Source: Dryococelus australis (taxonomy: Eukaryota > Arthropoda > Insecta > Phasmatodea > Phasmatidae). From it: a stretch of 64,000 bases of DNA. The DNA lies in the NCBI GenBank assembly GCA_029891345.1, contig CM057005.1:64445260-64509259 (forward strand). The letters are read 5' to 3'. Both the position numbers and the translations under genes were made by a program. Positions 1 through 11,725 of this stretch are shown one piece after another. Under the pieces are notes generated by a model. It was not told the DNA's origin and made no database searches. It saw only the letters and a program-made list of their open reading frames with translations. The first letter of the stretch is position 1. Each line of letters begins with the position of its first letter.

Positions 1-504
1 GTCGGAGAGCCTTCAAGACCTCGAATGTGACTCTCTATAACACGCTTAACATCGAAGACAGTGTTGAAGCTAGTATACAGAAGACTTGTCAGGAGGAAAA
101 AGAGTACGTGAAGGGTTCCTGTTGGACATTACAAAGTATAGAGCATCTACAGTTGAGAAGGAATTCACTTAGACCACTTCTCAATTAGGTGCATACTCCA
201 CTACAACATATCACCCTCTTCGACTGGCAGAATGGAGGTATAACACACTAAAACAGCAGAATGTCACACACATATTGTGAAATCGCTACTGCTACTATGT
301 GAGGTGTCAGCACTGTGTATAATGTAAAGACACCCTTCGCTTGACTCGAGACGGAATACAGTGTCGGACTGACACTCGACATTAGACGGACTCAGTGCAG
401 GACAGTTGTGTGCTTGAGGTGCAGTCCCACTGGCTGAAGGACTGGCTGCGTTCACATAGGGTACAATGCTTAAGTCTCGCTGATGTACTATGTGTTAGTG
501 GATA
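1..504. other. Unassigned leader DNA
   Basis: No recognisable gene or repeat. The first ~40 bases resemble the 3' tail of the SINE family seen at 32323-32545, but the match is too short to call. Short ORFs here show no domain. Confidence 0.4.
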
Positions 505-1444
505 TATAAAGCAGCTGCTGTGGGAAGAACTCCAGTTTTGTTTTGCATGAAGATGGTGCAAGCTGATACAATGTCTATCGTAGACATTGCCTCTATGGAT
601 GTAACTTCCTCCATGGCTGGAAACCGGTATTGTTCCTGCAGCAAAAGCTGTCATGCTAGTCACCATGAGAAAAGCAACTGTTCAAAAGGACCGACCTCCA
701 GAATACTAACATGTGATGTGTGTGGTGCCGCATTTGGTTGAAGCGATAATCTCAAAAGACACACTGGTACATATAAAGGTAACATGTCTTTGTCTACCAT
801 CGACGGCATGCATTGCCACACGACAATGTTAGCCTTCCTGCTGATTCGTCATGTAAACTAACGTTCGTTAGAGTGCCCATAACATTACGCAGGACTGTGT
901 GGTGTTCTAAACCAGTGTGCGAATGTGGAACTATGCGTGCTGCAGGGCATGGTATGTGCAAATAAGCGAGTGCTGCAGAGTGTGATGTGTGTGAAGATGG
1001 AACTATGAGTGCTGCAGAGCATGATGTGTGCGAAGGAGGACCTATGAGTGCTTTAGAGCATGAACCAGACAGATCGTCAGGAGTTGTAATATTAGCCCCG
1101 CACTGCTAACATGTGAAGTGAAAACCACAAATGCTACCCAGGACACAGACAACGAATCTGTGACCTCCAAATCTGCTGGTGATGTAGATGTGTCTTCTAT
1201 TGATGACGATGACACATCGACAATTGTAAAGCAAAAGTGTAATCATGTTGCTGGTGATGATGTATATTCTACTGATGACGATGAAGTGCTGACATTTGCC
1301 AAGCGAAGGCGTACACATGGTTCTGAAGACCTCAATGACCTAGTTGATAGACTTTGGTTGTTGGTTTCCTCGCAGAGGGTTAGACATCTTTCTGTCAGAT
1401 ATGTAATTATTGATGAGCTCAGAGCCAGAGGCTTTAGTGAATGA
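505..1444 (+). pseudogene. Cys-rich/acidic protein family, broken copy A
   Basis: This is a decayed gene of a family that recurs in the window. Seen directly: a C2H2-like segment (LTCDVCGAAF, a stop, then SDNLKRHTG) around 707-765. A ~45-base repeat (915-1075) follows, encoding CDVCEDGTMSAAEH-like units. From 1118 comes a 108-residue open frame with acidic stretches (SSIDDDD, STDDDE), a basic patch (KRRR) and the C-terminal block SEDLNDLVDRLWLLV before the stop at 1442-1444. A poly(A) signal AATAAA lies 52 bases downstream. The same C-terminal block occurs in the copy at 27480-28302, so this is one family and not chance. At least one stop and a frameshift separate the zinc-finger part from the acidic part. 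Function is unknown; DNA binding is an inference from the finger. It could derive from a virus or a transposon. Confidence 0.6.
915..1075 (+). repeat. ~45-bp minisatellite inside copy A
   Basis: Three imperfect units share GTGTGYGAA and TATGMGTGCTGCAGNGCATG. In the coding frame they give repeated Cys-Asp-Val-Cys-Glu and Ser-Ala-Ala-Glu-His motifs, so the repeat probably expanded within the reading frame. Confidence 0.6.
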
Positions 1445-1496
1445 CATAATAGATGCATGTATGTGTGTGTGTGTGTGTGATTTGGTTATGCATGTA

Positions 1497-1502
1497 AATA
1501 AA
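1497..1502 (+). promoter_or_regulatory. Poly(A) signal AATAAA downstream of copy A
   Basis: Canonical AATAAA, 52 bases after the stop at 1442-1444. This is a normal distance for a short 3' UTR and supports the strand and end of this broken gene. A (GT)n tract lies between them. Confidence 0.45.
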
Positions 1503-1504
1503 TA

Positions 1505-1850
1505 CATTAACATTACGTTTTTTTTTCTTAGTTCCTACTGGCTAGGCAATATACCTACTGCTGTGTGTGTAGCTGCTGCCCTACACATTTTTCGAACCTC
1601 TGGCTGCAAGTTTTTGAATGAACATGCATATGTGTTTTAATTGCATATCATGTTGTATGGTTTTTTTTTTTTTTCCTTTCATGCACTTAAGCGGGCAACT
1701 GGGGAGAGCAAGCTGCTGTCTGTAAACACAACATCGCGGTTATCATAGTGGAACGGTTTAACATGTAATGCTGGACGGAAACTGTCTTAGTGCATACAAT
1801 AAAGGTTCGGGAAGTGTCAACTGCTTGTAATTTCAAAGGTTTGGGGGGGG
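1505..1850. other. Unassigned DNA ending in a poly(G) run
   Basis: Low-complexity T runs and a 13-14 base G run at 1844-1857 that abuts the truncated L element. The 76-residue ORF here shows no domain. Confidence 0.4.
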
Positions 1851-2149
1851 GGGGGGAAGTAGTTTCATATATTAACGTCGAACAAAAAGTGTTAGGTAAC
1901 CACTTGTGGTAACTTAAATTATTTCTCTCGCTTTCTGTATTTTTTAATGCATTAAAGTGTAAAAATGAGCAGATTTCTACAATATTTACTTTTATAATAA
2001 TTTCAGTTTCACCTGACCAACATATGAATTAAGTAGACCTATAGCAATGTTAATGTTACATAAGGCGGAAGAACACACAACGTGTATACAATTATATCTT
2101 AAGCAGGGCTTTCAAAAGTGCTCATTTTACTGTGAAAAGCCTTTACTTA
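1851..2149 (+). mobile_element. L element, 5' truncated
   Basis: Matches the internal and right part of the L family (TTAACGTCGAA, GCAGGGCTTTCAAAAGTGCTC) and ends in a diverged TIR (ACTGTGAAAAGCCTT) next to TA. The left ~120 bases are missing; the element begins at a G run. It abuts an M element. Confidence 0.85.
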
Positions 2150-2461
2150 TGTTAACATTAAAGAATCCCATGTTTGGTATACTGGAAATTTTACTTATAT
2201 TTTATTTATAGATTATTATATTTCACTCATGAAGAGTACGAATAGAACATATAAAAATTATGCGTTTTAGTAATGGCTAGTAAGAAATAGTTCTTACGCA
2301 AAAAATTATTACGCTGAGTGCGCACGAATGCGGTGCGTTTTCCACTTCGTGTAATGTTCTAGACTCGGTTAAGTTTTGTTTTGCATGAGGCGTTGAAATA
2401 CTCTGGAAGTACAACTTTAGCAGGGCTTCGGAAAAGTCGTAAGTAACCGTGAATTGGTTAT
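2150..2461 (-). mobile_element. M element, truncated
   Basis: Reverse-orientation match to the M family. It shares TAGTAAGAAATAGTTCTTA, CGCACGAAT, the GCATGAGGCG block, and the TIR end AACCGTGAAT near 2445. It begins within the family at GTTAACATTAAAG, directly after the L element end. Confidence 0.75.
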
Positions 2462-2754
2462 TTGCTAAGTTATTCCCGCAATAGCAGGTCTTTTAATTAA
2501 TTAATTACATATCATTGTAGATATATTATTGAAGTTCTGATTCTACTACCCTCAAAACCGAACACAGGGCTGTTCTGTAAATTTCCCTCCTCAGCTTTGT
2601 CTTGGGTTCGGTATTGGGCAGTTACACTTAAGCGGAAAAAAGAAGAATTCTTACGAAATTCGCACTTGCTCGATTTCACCGCGCCTCGGTTGAAAGCCAG
2701 TCATCGAAGTTGAACGCTCCATTTGCTCTGGGGTTTCCGATTATAGGCCTGCGA
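2462..2754. other. Unassigned DNA
   Basis: Mixed-composition sequence with no recognisable coding or repeat structure. It provides the left flank of the triplicated unit that follows. Confidence 0.35.
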
Positions 2755-2756
2755 TT

Positions 2757-3347
2757 TTGTCAGGGCGAAGAAGCGGCTCTGTGTTGCGGTGCCATTACTA
2801 GCAGATTCTTTGTGGGGCAGTAAATAGGCCTATGCTGCCAAGTGTTTCGTATTCTGGGCTGAACAAGTACGGTACTGCCCGTGTGAGAAAAGCATTAGAA
2901 TTTCAAGACAAAAACAATCTGAAAGGCTGTCCACTATAAAGTGAGCACTTTTGTCAGGGCGAAGAAGCGGCTCTGTGTTGCGGTGTCATTACTAGCAGAT
3001 TCTTTGTGGGGCAGTAAATAGGCCTATGCTGCCAAGTGTTTCGTATTCTGGGCTGAAGCAAGTACACGGTACTGCCCTTGTGAGAAAAGCATTAGAATTT
3101 CAAGACAAAAACAATCTGAAAGGCTGTCCACTATAAAGTGAGCACTTTTGTCAGGGCGAAGAAGCGGCTCTGTGTTGCGGTGCCATTACTAGCAGATTCT
3201 TTGTGGGGCAGTAAATAGGCCTATGCTGCCAAGTGTTTCGTATTCTGGGCTGAAGAAAGTACACGGTACTGCCCGTGTGAGAAAAGCATTAGAATTTCAA
3301 GACAAAAACAATCTGAAAGGCTGTCCACTATAAAGTGAGCACTTTTG
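2757..3347 (+). repeat. Three tandem ~195-bp units incorporating an L-element TIR
   Basis: Units begin at CAGGGCGAAGAAGCGG at 2761, 2955 and 3152, so periods are 194 and 197 bases. The copies are nearly identical. Each ends with the L-element left TIR (AGGCTGTCCACTATAAAG, then GTGAGCACTTTTG). The junctions share TTTTG, also present at the left edge (2756-2760) and in the intact TIR (3343-3347). High identity implies a recent event. Confidence 0.9.
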
Positions 3348-3738
3348 AAATCAACCTTAGAAAAAAGTTACTGCTCGTGCCTGCATATGTTTTAATGGGC
3401 GCACTAAGTGACGTGCGCCCGGTAAAGTTGGTAACGATGGTGGGAAAGTAGTACCTCATATTAACGTCGAATAAAATGTGTTTGGTAATAATTTGCGATA
3501 ACTTAAATTATTTCTTTCGCTTTCTGTATTTTAATGCAGCTAATTGTAAAAATCAGTAAATTTGTAAAATATTTAATTTTATAATAATTTTACATTTTCA
3601 CTTGAAAGGCGCATGAATAAAGTGATGACGCTCGTGGCAATGTTAGTTTTACATAAGGCGGAAGGATACACAACGTGCATACAAGTAGATATTGATTAGA
3701 GTTTTCGAAAGTGCTCACTTTAACGTGAACATCCCATA
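3316..3738 (+). mobile_element. L element
   Basis: Full-length-sized member (~423 bp). It has left TIR AAGGCTGTCCACTATAAAG, the GGGCGC...GTGCGCCC internal block, the CATAAGGCGGAAG block and right TIR GTGAACATCCCA next to TA. Its left TIR is shared with the third tandem unit. Confidence 0.9.
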
Positions 3739-4355
3739 GCAAGCAGAACATCAGAAAGCCTCCTCCTGTTAGACGTGATGGATAGTGTGATCACAAATAT
3801 ATTCATGAAAATAGTATAATACAGGCTTCGCTCGTGTAAAACTTTGAGAACATACAATAAATGAAATTTTATACTTGCTTCTTAAAAGCCATTTTACTTG
3901 ATCAAATATGGAATTAAATTACTTGGAGTCAGTGTACTGAACTAAAAAAAATTACTTAATTTGCCTTTCAATGAATTGCATTCAATAAGCTTTCAAGTCT
4001 CCGCATGAAAATTTATCACAAACTTTTTAATGAAGTCATGTCACGAAAATAATTAGTTAAACCACACCACTGTTTTTTTTGTATTACTGTACATTCTATT
4101 TATATATATATATACGTCCTTATTTGTAACAACCTTAATTATGTGTACACAACTCCATTATTATAGATAGCCTTCATTGATATAAATTAAAACCTGTGAT
4201 CGGCGATCGAAATTTTGAATTCAAGAAAATATACATGTTTAAACGAAAATATTGAAGTAAAACGAGACATTCAAGAAATTGAAAGAGAAAATGGCGGTGA
4301 TTATGACGTTAGTACGTCATATAACATTCAATGAATTGAATTCAATAAAAGTTTC
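3739..4355. other. AT-rich unassigned DNA
   Basis: No coding signal. It includes a short (TA)n at 4100-4112 and repeated TTCAATGAATTGNATTCAATAA near 3967 and 4326, hinting at an old duplicated repeat. Confidence 0.35.
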
Positions 4356-4420
4356 TCCTCTCTAGACCTTGCTGTTAAGAGCCGCTCAAATCTCTTCACT
4401 GACTTCACTCACTCAGTGAA
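4356..4420 (+). mobile_element. SINE-1 3' tail fragment
   Basis: Matches only the tail of the tRNA-derived SINE seen in full at 13593 and 51073 (GCTGTTAAGAGCCGCTCAAA then TCTCTTCACT...CTCACTCA). The tRNA head is absent. Confidence 0.55.
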
Positions 4421-4615
4421 AGTTGAAGGTAATTTCAAGAAAAATTGATTTAATGAGGGCTTGAGACCCTTCAGCTCTTATATGTAGCTTACAGAGCAGG
4501 GATGTTGTTTATGTATCGTGTGCGCAATTAAAAATTAAATTTTAATGCATTGATCATTTAGCCACGAATAATAATTTTAGGATGATTTTGCCTTCTTGAG
4601 TAAGTTAAGTTCATC

Positions 4616-5245
4616 TGTTTTTGACGTGAATACGTAGGCCTATTTAAATTTGCGACCCATAGTGGGAGGCAATCCAGAAAATTCTATGATAACAAAATCG
4701 GAGGATACAGTTTGACATTGCAGCTCTGAATCTATCGTCTACATTCAAAATTCAATTACGAATATGTTACGTTTAGTGAGGACTGCGAAGCATCGGCTCC
4801 CGGGGGGGGGGGGGGGGGCATTTTGAGGTCGTTTCGCCGCGTCTCGTAATTTCCGCGTAGTATAACTTTTGGCTAGGAGAAGCTACGACGCTAGTTTGAG
4901 TTTCAAACGACACCTCTCGTTAAGATCAATCGATTGCATGTATTAAATATTTGTGTGGCGTGGTTATGTTGTAATTGTACGAGTTTAATGTAAAAAAAAT
5001 TAAGAAAACTTAACACAACATCGGCCTATACTCGTCAAAAAGCCAAGTCGAAGTACATAAATCGTATACGGTTGGAAAGAGCATCTCAAAAACCATCCAG
5101 TGATACCCATGAAACCCCATATAATCGAGTGAAGCGGTACCGGGAACGTCAAAAATAAATCAAGGCGTCCCAGCGCGTCAAAGTAGACGTATTCACGCAA
5201 AACAGACGGCCGTGTCCTCAACACAGCCACGCCCCATTTTTCTTG
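4616..5245 (+). mobile_element. Family N element, right end missing
   Basis: Shares with 34905-35548 an ordered series of blocks. They are ATTTAAATTTGCGACC, GGCAATCCAGA, AGTGAGGACTGCGAAGCATCG, CTAGGAGAAGCTACGAC, ATCAATCGATTG and a short basic ORF region (4978-5245). The copy has an 18-base G run at 4802-4819. The ORF is interrupted after RVKRYRERQK by a stop at 5155-5157. The right half of the element seen at 16256-16622 is missing here. Confidence 0.75.
5020..5232 (+). pseudogene. Family N small basic ORF, broken
   Basis: Reads like the intact-start copy at 35331-35544: basic N-terminal residues, then a run containing NRVKRYRERQK, a stop, then a segment with VKVDVF and the Cys-His end. Stops and frame changes break it. 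Arg/Lys-rich short segments of this kind open some transposon ORFs, but no family is assigned. Confidence 0.4.
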
Positions 5246-8200
5246 TTTCCAGTGCATGTTAATAGTAATAATAATACTGAAGAGTCTTCCACGGTCAAAA
5301 TTTATACCTGGCAATATCATTTTTAAATTTAACGCAGTCTGTACTAAATTTTTACTAATGTATATAACAAAGGTAATAACTGGTGAATAATACATTTTTA
5401 AGTAATAATTAAAATAAATTACTTCAGCCCTTTCCCACCATCCCAATCATAACAATCGAATGAAAAAAAAAACGTCGTGGTACAGATGACAATTTCCTAC
5501 CCTCCCCTCCCGCCCACTCCACCACCCTAACCAACAACCTCCCTCTTTTTTTCTCGCCTTCCCAATCTAAAAAAATTGAGAAAAATTGCAAAAAAATAAT
5601 CCCAAGAAATTCTAAAAATCGGGGAACATAAAACGTTACCCACACCACCAACACACTCGACTACAACTTCATAACCAACATCCCCCACCCCTGGTCTACC
5701 CCTTGCCAATCATAAAAATCGTTTTAAAAAATTGAAAAATAATCCTAAAAATCTAAGGAAAACCTAAATTGCTGACTCCGACCACCGTGTTGTATGCTGT
5801 CAAACTTGGCATTGACCAGAGGATCTACTTGATTCAATAAAGGAAAACTGTGCCGCTGCTAGCAGTTTGTGTTTCAAATTTCCTTCACCATCAATCTCCT
5901 GTTTCTTTCTAGCTGAACATCTCTGTAGGCGAGTTCTTATCCTCTCTATTTTGCAAACTTGGTCAATTCACAATGTTTACCTGTAAAGTTTTGAAACGCC
6001 GTTAATTTTTGTTACTTCTCTCCTCATTTTCCAACTTCCATCAACTCCCGTACCCTCTGAAATTTTTCATTTGATGTGTTCCTGGAATCTCAAATATTTT
6101 AAAATGTATTTTCGTACTCGTTTCAAATGTTGCTATTCACTTGATATATTATTGATTGCAAACACAATGTGAGTTTTAATTTACTTAATGGACTCTGAAC
6201 TTTTTCAGTTACAAGGTAACACCACTACACTTCTCACTCCAATTCCTTGTAATAAACTGAAGTATCCATTATATAGCGACTTTCAATGCCTGTATCAACT
6301 GTTTTGACAGAGCGTCTCCGGCAATGGCGTCCTTTAGGGATGCCCGTGAAATACAACACTTGGGCAAGCCACTTGACGTCTCGGCGGTTGCAGCATCCGG
6401 TGTTTAATTCGAGGTGACGGCTGTTTGTAGGTTATGTCCGGGCGGGCGCCAGTGCTCCCCTCAGAGTACGTCTGTGTGGATGTCTCGAAGACCAGTGAAA
6501 CTATATCCATTCTTTGCCTAGTCTAGTAGAGGCTATCTCAGCTTCCTCTAAACGCTTATTCTAACTTAATCGTTGAGGGATTGTTCTGGCCATCCCACTC
6601 CGTTATCAAACACACATTTCATGTTAAGGGATCGTGGAGCGATCCTATATCAAAGAAATCGGACGCCGTCTTTCAAAACATACACGATTTATTTAACTTG
6701 CTCCTTCGTATGAGACACTTATAAAACGTAGCTCCTATATAGTCGGAGTATACTGAAACGTTCAAAATGGCGCGAAGCCGACAATGGTTACATGAGAAAT
6801 TAAGTCCCAGATGTATAAAAGATGTGCTGGGCTGCTGTGTGACACTCTCCCCGGATAGCAAATAACTTACGGTTCCATTACAAAGCTTGACTATTGATAC
6901 TCTTCATGATTGAAATAGAAGTGATGAAGGTCCGGGGAGGACGCGACGACGTGCGTCCACACAGCACCGAGGTTACCACGCTACTCTCTTAGAGTCGGGT
7001 GGGCTGCCTCCTCATTGGACAGCCTGTCTCGCAACTGATGAAAAACTCGTATATTTATTTTATTACACATATTTAAATTGATGATGCTTTAGAATGATTT
7101 CTACTTACAAAACATAACATGTAAACACTTCCATTTAACTCTACAATTCTCGTATATAAAAATAGAAATAATTATTTGTTAGGCCAGTGTGCGGCCACTT
7201 AACCGTAACATTAAGTTATTACAGTGTTCACAACACATCATTTCTCCCTTTGATTGTGGGCAATATAAATTGTCCCATTTTGAGTCTTATATGTTACTGC
7301 ATTAATTTTACTAGTGGCTTTTCAGTGTTCATATTAAAAGTGTCACAATTGGCGGCTTTTATGCACTTATTGTAAAAGTAGGGTTAGGAAACCCACGTAG
7401 TCATGCTCACGTTATGTTGCAGCGGTTCCTAACAACCTAACCTCACAATACTGCTTCACTACTGGTATAATGCTGTTGAATACTGTCCTTCTCATGTCTT
7501 AAAACATATTTTACTAAAGTATCGATATGCGCTTGTGATAATTGTACTGGAAAATTGCACCACAATTTCTTATGTATTGCGCCACTGCTACGAGTGTAAA
7601 ACGCTGTTTCTGTTACCTGAAACCAATGTGCGCTCTGCGTACTTCAAACATATTTTCTCCACATGGCATCAAACCACTCTTACAATTTATACACAACACA
7701 AAATATAAATATTCATAAGGTTGCCCCACAAGTTTTATGGATGGCAGTGACTTACCGTAATATTTCTGCATGACGTATATGGTGATGCACGAGTGCGTTT
7801 CATTAGGAACAAGATAAATCAACACAATATATTTCAAAACACTGTTTACACAATAAAACCAAAATAATGCATACACCACGCTATCAAAATAATCACATGT
7901 CTAAACTAGACACTGCATACACATAAACCCTTTATTTACATTTGGAACAGACACGTCAAACATGAACATAACCCTGAAAATCATACTGAGCATCTGGCTT
8001 GCTGCACTAAATACACACTGCTTATTTACGTTGCCTTTCACAATATTAACAAAACATTTTACCGCTCTGCTTTTCAACCGCGCACTACCACTACATCGAT
8101 GCACTTGGTGTGTACACGTGGAATGGTGCGCCAAGCGCAGCAGCTCCTTCGGTGATAACCCACGTGGCCGACGAGTGTTGGTCGCATAGACAGAGAGAAC

Positions 8201-8340
8201 GGTCTAGGGTCGCCAGCGCACATCAGACATTTCAGTAGAAAACAGTTTGTAGGTAGCTGCCACAATACTATGTATCTAACCAAATAACTCATGACTAGAG
8301 ACTGGGAATTGCATGCATTTCTACTGCCCGACCGATCAGC
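5246..8340. other. Large unassigned interval
   Basis: Three kilobases without a supportable gene. 5400-5760 is CCCTCC/AAAAATTG-rich low complexity, which produces spurious ORFs on the minus strand. 6300-6500 and 8080-8290 are more GC-rich and may hold old retroelement pieces, but no motif was recognised. 7020-7900 is AT-rich. Confidence 0.4.
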
Positions 8341-8360
8341 TTCATTTGTTTAACTGGAAG

Positions 8361-8477
8361 GGGGAACTCCGTAGTATATACTACTCCTCAGTCAGTCTGG
8401 TTCTTTTTAGCGGGAGAATCCCCTTCGACAATATATAATGGGGAATCCCCTTCAGCAATGTAAAAGGGGAAATCCCC
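8361..8477. promoter_or_regulatory. Cluster of four kappaB-like sites
   Basis: GGGGAACTCC (8361-8370), GGGATTCTCC on the minus strand (8413-8422), GGGAATCCCC (8441-8450) and GGGAAATCCC (8467-8476) each match the Rel/NF-kappaB consensus GGGRNNYYCC. The last three are ~27 bases apart and share a following CCTTC, so part of the cluster arose by tandem duplication. Binding by Dorsal/Relish-type factors is inference from the motif. No adjacent intact gene was found. Confidence 0.4.
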
Positions 8478-8559
8478 TTCTGCTTGCTGCTCAGTACAGA
8501 TAACTCACTTATTTCCTGTTTATAGTGTGTCAAACTATTTACTGTGAATAAAATAAAAT

Positions 8560-8890
8560 GTAATCAACTTGTCTGAATATTTTATACATTAGCAAAATTT
8601 TAAAATTTTTAGTACGTTAAGTGGGTTTTTTTTTCAAGTGGGCTCACCCAAAAAAAAAAAAACAGGGTGGGTCTTTTTCGGATGGGCCTAATTCGGCGAA
8701 CCCTGGCGACTGATCATTACTAGCTGGTCATAGCAAAAAAAAAACGGTATTGGCTAACCATACTACCCAACGACTGACCCCACCCAATACTAATTCCACC
8801 TGAGACTGTTTCCTGGCAAGACTGACTGACAGCCCAAGACTGGCTCCTGGTGAAACCAGTTCCTGCAAAATTGGCTAGGCCAACCAATAA
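8560..8890. other. Low-complexity tract with ACTGACC-type repeats
   Basis: A/T homopolymers at 8627 and 8650, then a stretch with recurring GACTGACC/CCTGGC words. Similar CCAACTGACC words recur at 9090-9115 and near 40290-40400, suggesting kinship between these two regions. Confidence 0.35.
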
Positions 8891-9138
8891 GACCAACCCA
8901 CCTATACAAACAGACGAAAATAGCAATCTCGAAAAAACGTCTCGTTATAAGATTCTGGTAGTTAACCTCTTCGCTCAAAATCTTCACAAAATTTTCATAA
9001 AATCATGGCAAAAACTTGCAAATCTTCGTATAACATTTCAACCAAAGCTGACCATACCAAACAGTCATACTAACTAGCCTGGCCAACTTACCCAGTCAAC
9101 TGACCAGGCCAACTGACCCATTGTCAAACATCTCGAAA

Positions 9139-9357
9139 ATGAAAACGAATTTACCACATGCACCACAATTAGCTCCACATACAATGCAATTAGTACCACA
9201 AGCACTGCAAGATGTTCCCAGCTAGGTTTGTATGAAATATAAACTTGCTAAACAAACACAAGAACTGGATAGGCTTCGAGAAAATAATGCAGTACCAGTA
9301 TCTGTGAATACGAATACTGCCAATGACACTTCAACTCTCAAGAAAAGAATGTGCTAG
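9139..9357 (+). pseudogene. His/Pro/Gln-repeat ORF fragment
   Basis: From the ATG at 9139 a frame reads LPHAPQLAPHTMQLVPQ before a stop at 9223, then continues in a charged segment (KQTQELDRLRENN) to a stop near 9355. The PHAPQ-type repeat is the same kind as in the ORF at 26826-27365, so the two are probably related broken genes. Function unknown. Confidence 0.4.
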
Positions 9358-9459
9358 GCTCTTTTGACTTGAAATGTACAAGGGCGGCTCGGGTGATAGC
9401 CACTCTTATCATTTGTGCTCTTCTCAGCCATAAATACCTTGATCAATCCAAATCCTTCG

Positions 9460-10070
9460 CAGTCCTCCACAATCCTTCTCCATAAACCTCCTCCAAAACC
9501 TAATCTGTAATCCTCCTTTGCAATCCTCGCCAATCACCCACAATCCTTGCCAATCCTCCTCCCACTATCCTCGCCAATCCTCCTCTACAATCCTCGCCAA
9601 GTCTTCTCCACAATCCTTGCCAGTCCTCGTCCAAAGTCCTCGCCAATCCTCCTCCACAATCCTGTGTAATCCACCTCACTTATCTTTACCAATCCTTACC
9701 AATCCTCAGCAATCTGTAATGATCTGCAATCATCACCAATCCTCTACAATCCTCATCAATCCTCCATAATCCTCGCCAATCCGCACCAATGATCTGCAAT
9801 CCTCAGTAATTCTCATCGACAATCCTCAAAAAGTCTCAACAATCCTCAAAAAGTCTCAACAATCCTCAAAAAGTCTCAACAATCCTCAGCAATCCTCATC
9901 ACCAATCCTCATCAATGCTCACCAGTTCTTAAATCGTCCTGTGCAATACTCAACAATCCTTCTCTGTAATCCTTACTATTCCTCACCAATCCTCTGCTAT
10001 TCTCAGAAATCCTCGCCAATCCTCAGAAATCCTCACCAATCATCCGCAATCCTCTACAGTCTTCGCCAAT
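9460..10070 (+). repeat. CAATCCTC-type degenerate minisatellite
   Basis: About 600 bases built from variants of CAATCCTCRCCAATCCTC. Within it, AATCCTCAAAAAGTCTCAAC is repeated exactly three times at 9821-9880 (20-base unit). ORFs crossing the tract are by-products of the repeat. Confidence 0.85.
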
Positions 10071-10144
10071 TCTTATCAATCATTCGTTTAATCCCAATTC
10101 CTCGACTTCTGTCCCTTCCTTTAATAGGATTTCTGCCCCCTTAG

Positions 10145-11575
10145 TCGAGCATGTTTTAGGACATTTCAGCCAGACTTCCATGTAATGTGTTTGGCTCATT
10201 GTCCGCGTGTTTGAGATCCAATTTCCAGTAGCAGTTCCTACTCCTTCTCGTCCTAATCCTCATCCTTCTCCTTCTGTGTACGGTATAAAACAAGCCGAAC
10301 AAAATAGCTTACAGTATGGTAGGGTATCATACACATTGCATCCCTCGAACATTGGATGAAAATCACAGCCCTTTTAGACGAGAGTATTTCATATAATAAT
10401 TAAAGTCCCATTAATTAAAGTTTCTTTCTTTGGGTTAGGCACCGATTCGTGTTCTGGTAGCAACTGTATAGAAATGGCTCTGTTGATTACAGTCAGTTAA
10501 CTCATACTCAATATTAACACATGTTCAGTCTCTCTGTTGCCATCATATATAATGTCATCCACTCACGCATCTAGTCTAGTAATCCAGCCTGCCAGCCGCA
10601 CTCTTCACTACCTGATACTTGCAGTAGCAGAATTCCCTTCCGCTGGTCACACTCTCGCAGCTCGTTCTTCTATCGCTCGGAATTAGCCACCCATTCACTC
10701 AACTTCAACTCCATTCCCGGCCCGGAGGCCTGTCGCAATATTTATAGCGTTGCCCTGACCATGTTGGAAGGTTCAACGCACCCCGAGTTACGCTTTGAGA
10801 ATGAGGTCAGTAATCCAGAGCATTCTTCAGATAAACGCAGAAGTTAATACAACCAGGGTGAGCAGCGTTGCGCCGCAAAATATTATTTGTTGGCTCGCTT
10901 TTTGTAACTGATACGTGGCCACCATCTCTCGCGATGCCGCCGCTATCATATAACGACTCTCCGTCCTCTTCGTTCGCGCGGGGTGGCCAACGTCAGCGGC
11001 GTGGATCAGCGACACATAAAAATACGTAATTGGTTATGTAGCTCAGCATTAATGATAAACTTCAAGTCTACAACTCTTGCTTTTTAAAATCCAACATAAG
11101 TTTCTCACATTCGACAATATTAAGGGTTTGTGAAGTTTCTTCTAATTTATTTTTAGTGTTACAAAAATATATTTGGAAACTAGTTCATAAAGAGAATCCC
11201 TTGTGCAAATAAAAAATAATTTTTATAGTGCACATGGTCATTTTAGGGATGATTGGCAAAGTGCATGTGTCATACGTCAACAGGAATCAGTTTCCTGTTG
11301 TTTTCCAGCTTAAAAAATAGTCAGTTTTGCAAAATCAGTAATTGCTGGTGCCAAACAGAATAAAACGAAAAAAAAAATAGAATGTTATTGTCATCTGTCT
11401 AATTGCTAGAGACCTGCGAAATTCTCGTTATTTTTGGTAGCAGACTAGAATCTTAGGTTCGTTAGATTTCTGCAGTCGCCTGACAATTATTTGGCATACC
11501 CCGAGAAACTCTTTGAGCTGGTAATAAAAGTTCGAACTGCTGAGTGACTCATCTCCTGTAATGTAGTCGCACTGT
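10145..11575. other. Unassigned interval
   Basis: 10580-10800 is C/T-rich with mixed GC and could be a promoter or a retroelement terminus, but no decisive motif is visible. 11020-11570 is AT-rich. No coding region is supportable. Confidence 0.35.
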
Positions 11576-11725
11576 TATAGACTTTTATATAATGTTAAAC
11601 GTAGCACTTTTTAAAGCCCTGTTTGTTTATGATCTACTAGTCGCACATTGTGTATTCTTCCTCCATGTGAAAACTTAACATTGTCATGAACCTATCACTT
11701 TATTCACGCATCAGTCAAGTTTATC
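11576..11725 (-). mobile_element. L element fragment, diverged
   Basis: Reverse-orientation right half of L: TATAG, then GCACTTTTTAAAGCCCTG, TGTGTATTCTTCC, TTAACATTGTCATG and CACTTTATTCACGCATCAGTCAAG. The TIR is badly eroded, so this is an old copy. Confidence 0.7.

Noticed and set aside
3152-3347. CRISPR-like or satellite array at the three 195-bp repeats
   Set aside because: Only three long, near-identical direct units without spacers, anchored on a transposon end, in eukaryotic DNA.
5000-5709. 148-, 76- and 60-aa minus-strand ORFs
   Set aside because: The first is antisense to family N; the others come from CCCTCC/AAAAATTG low-complexity sequence.
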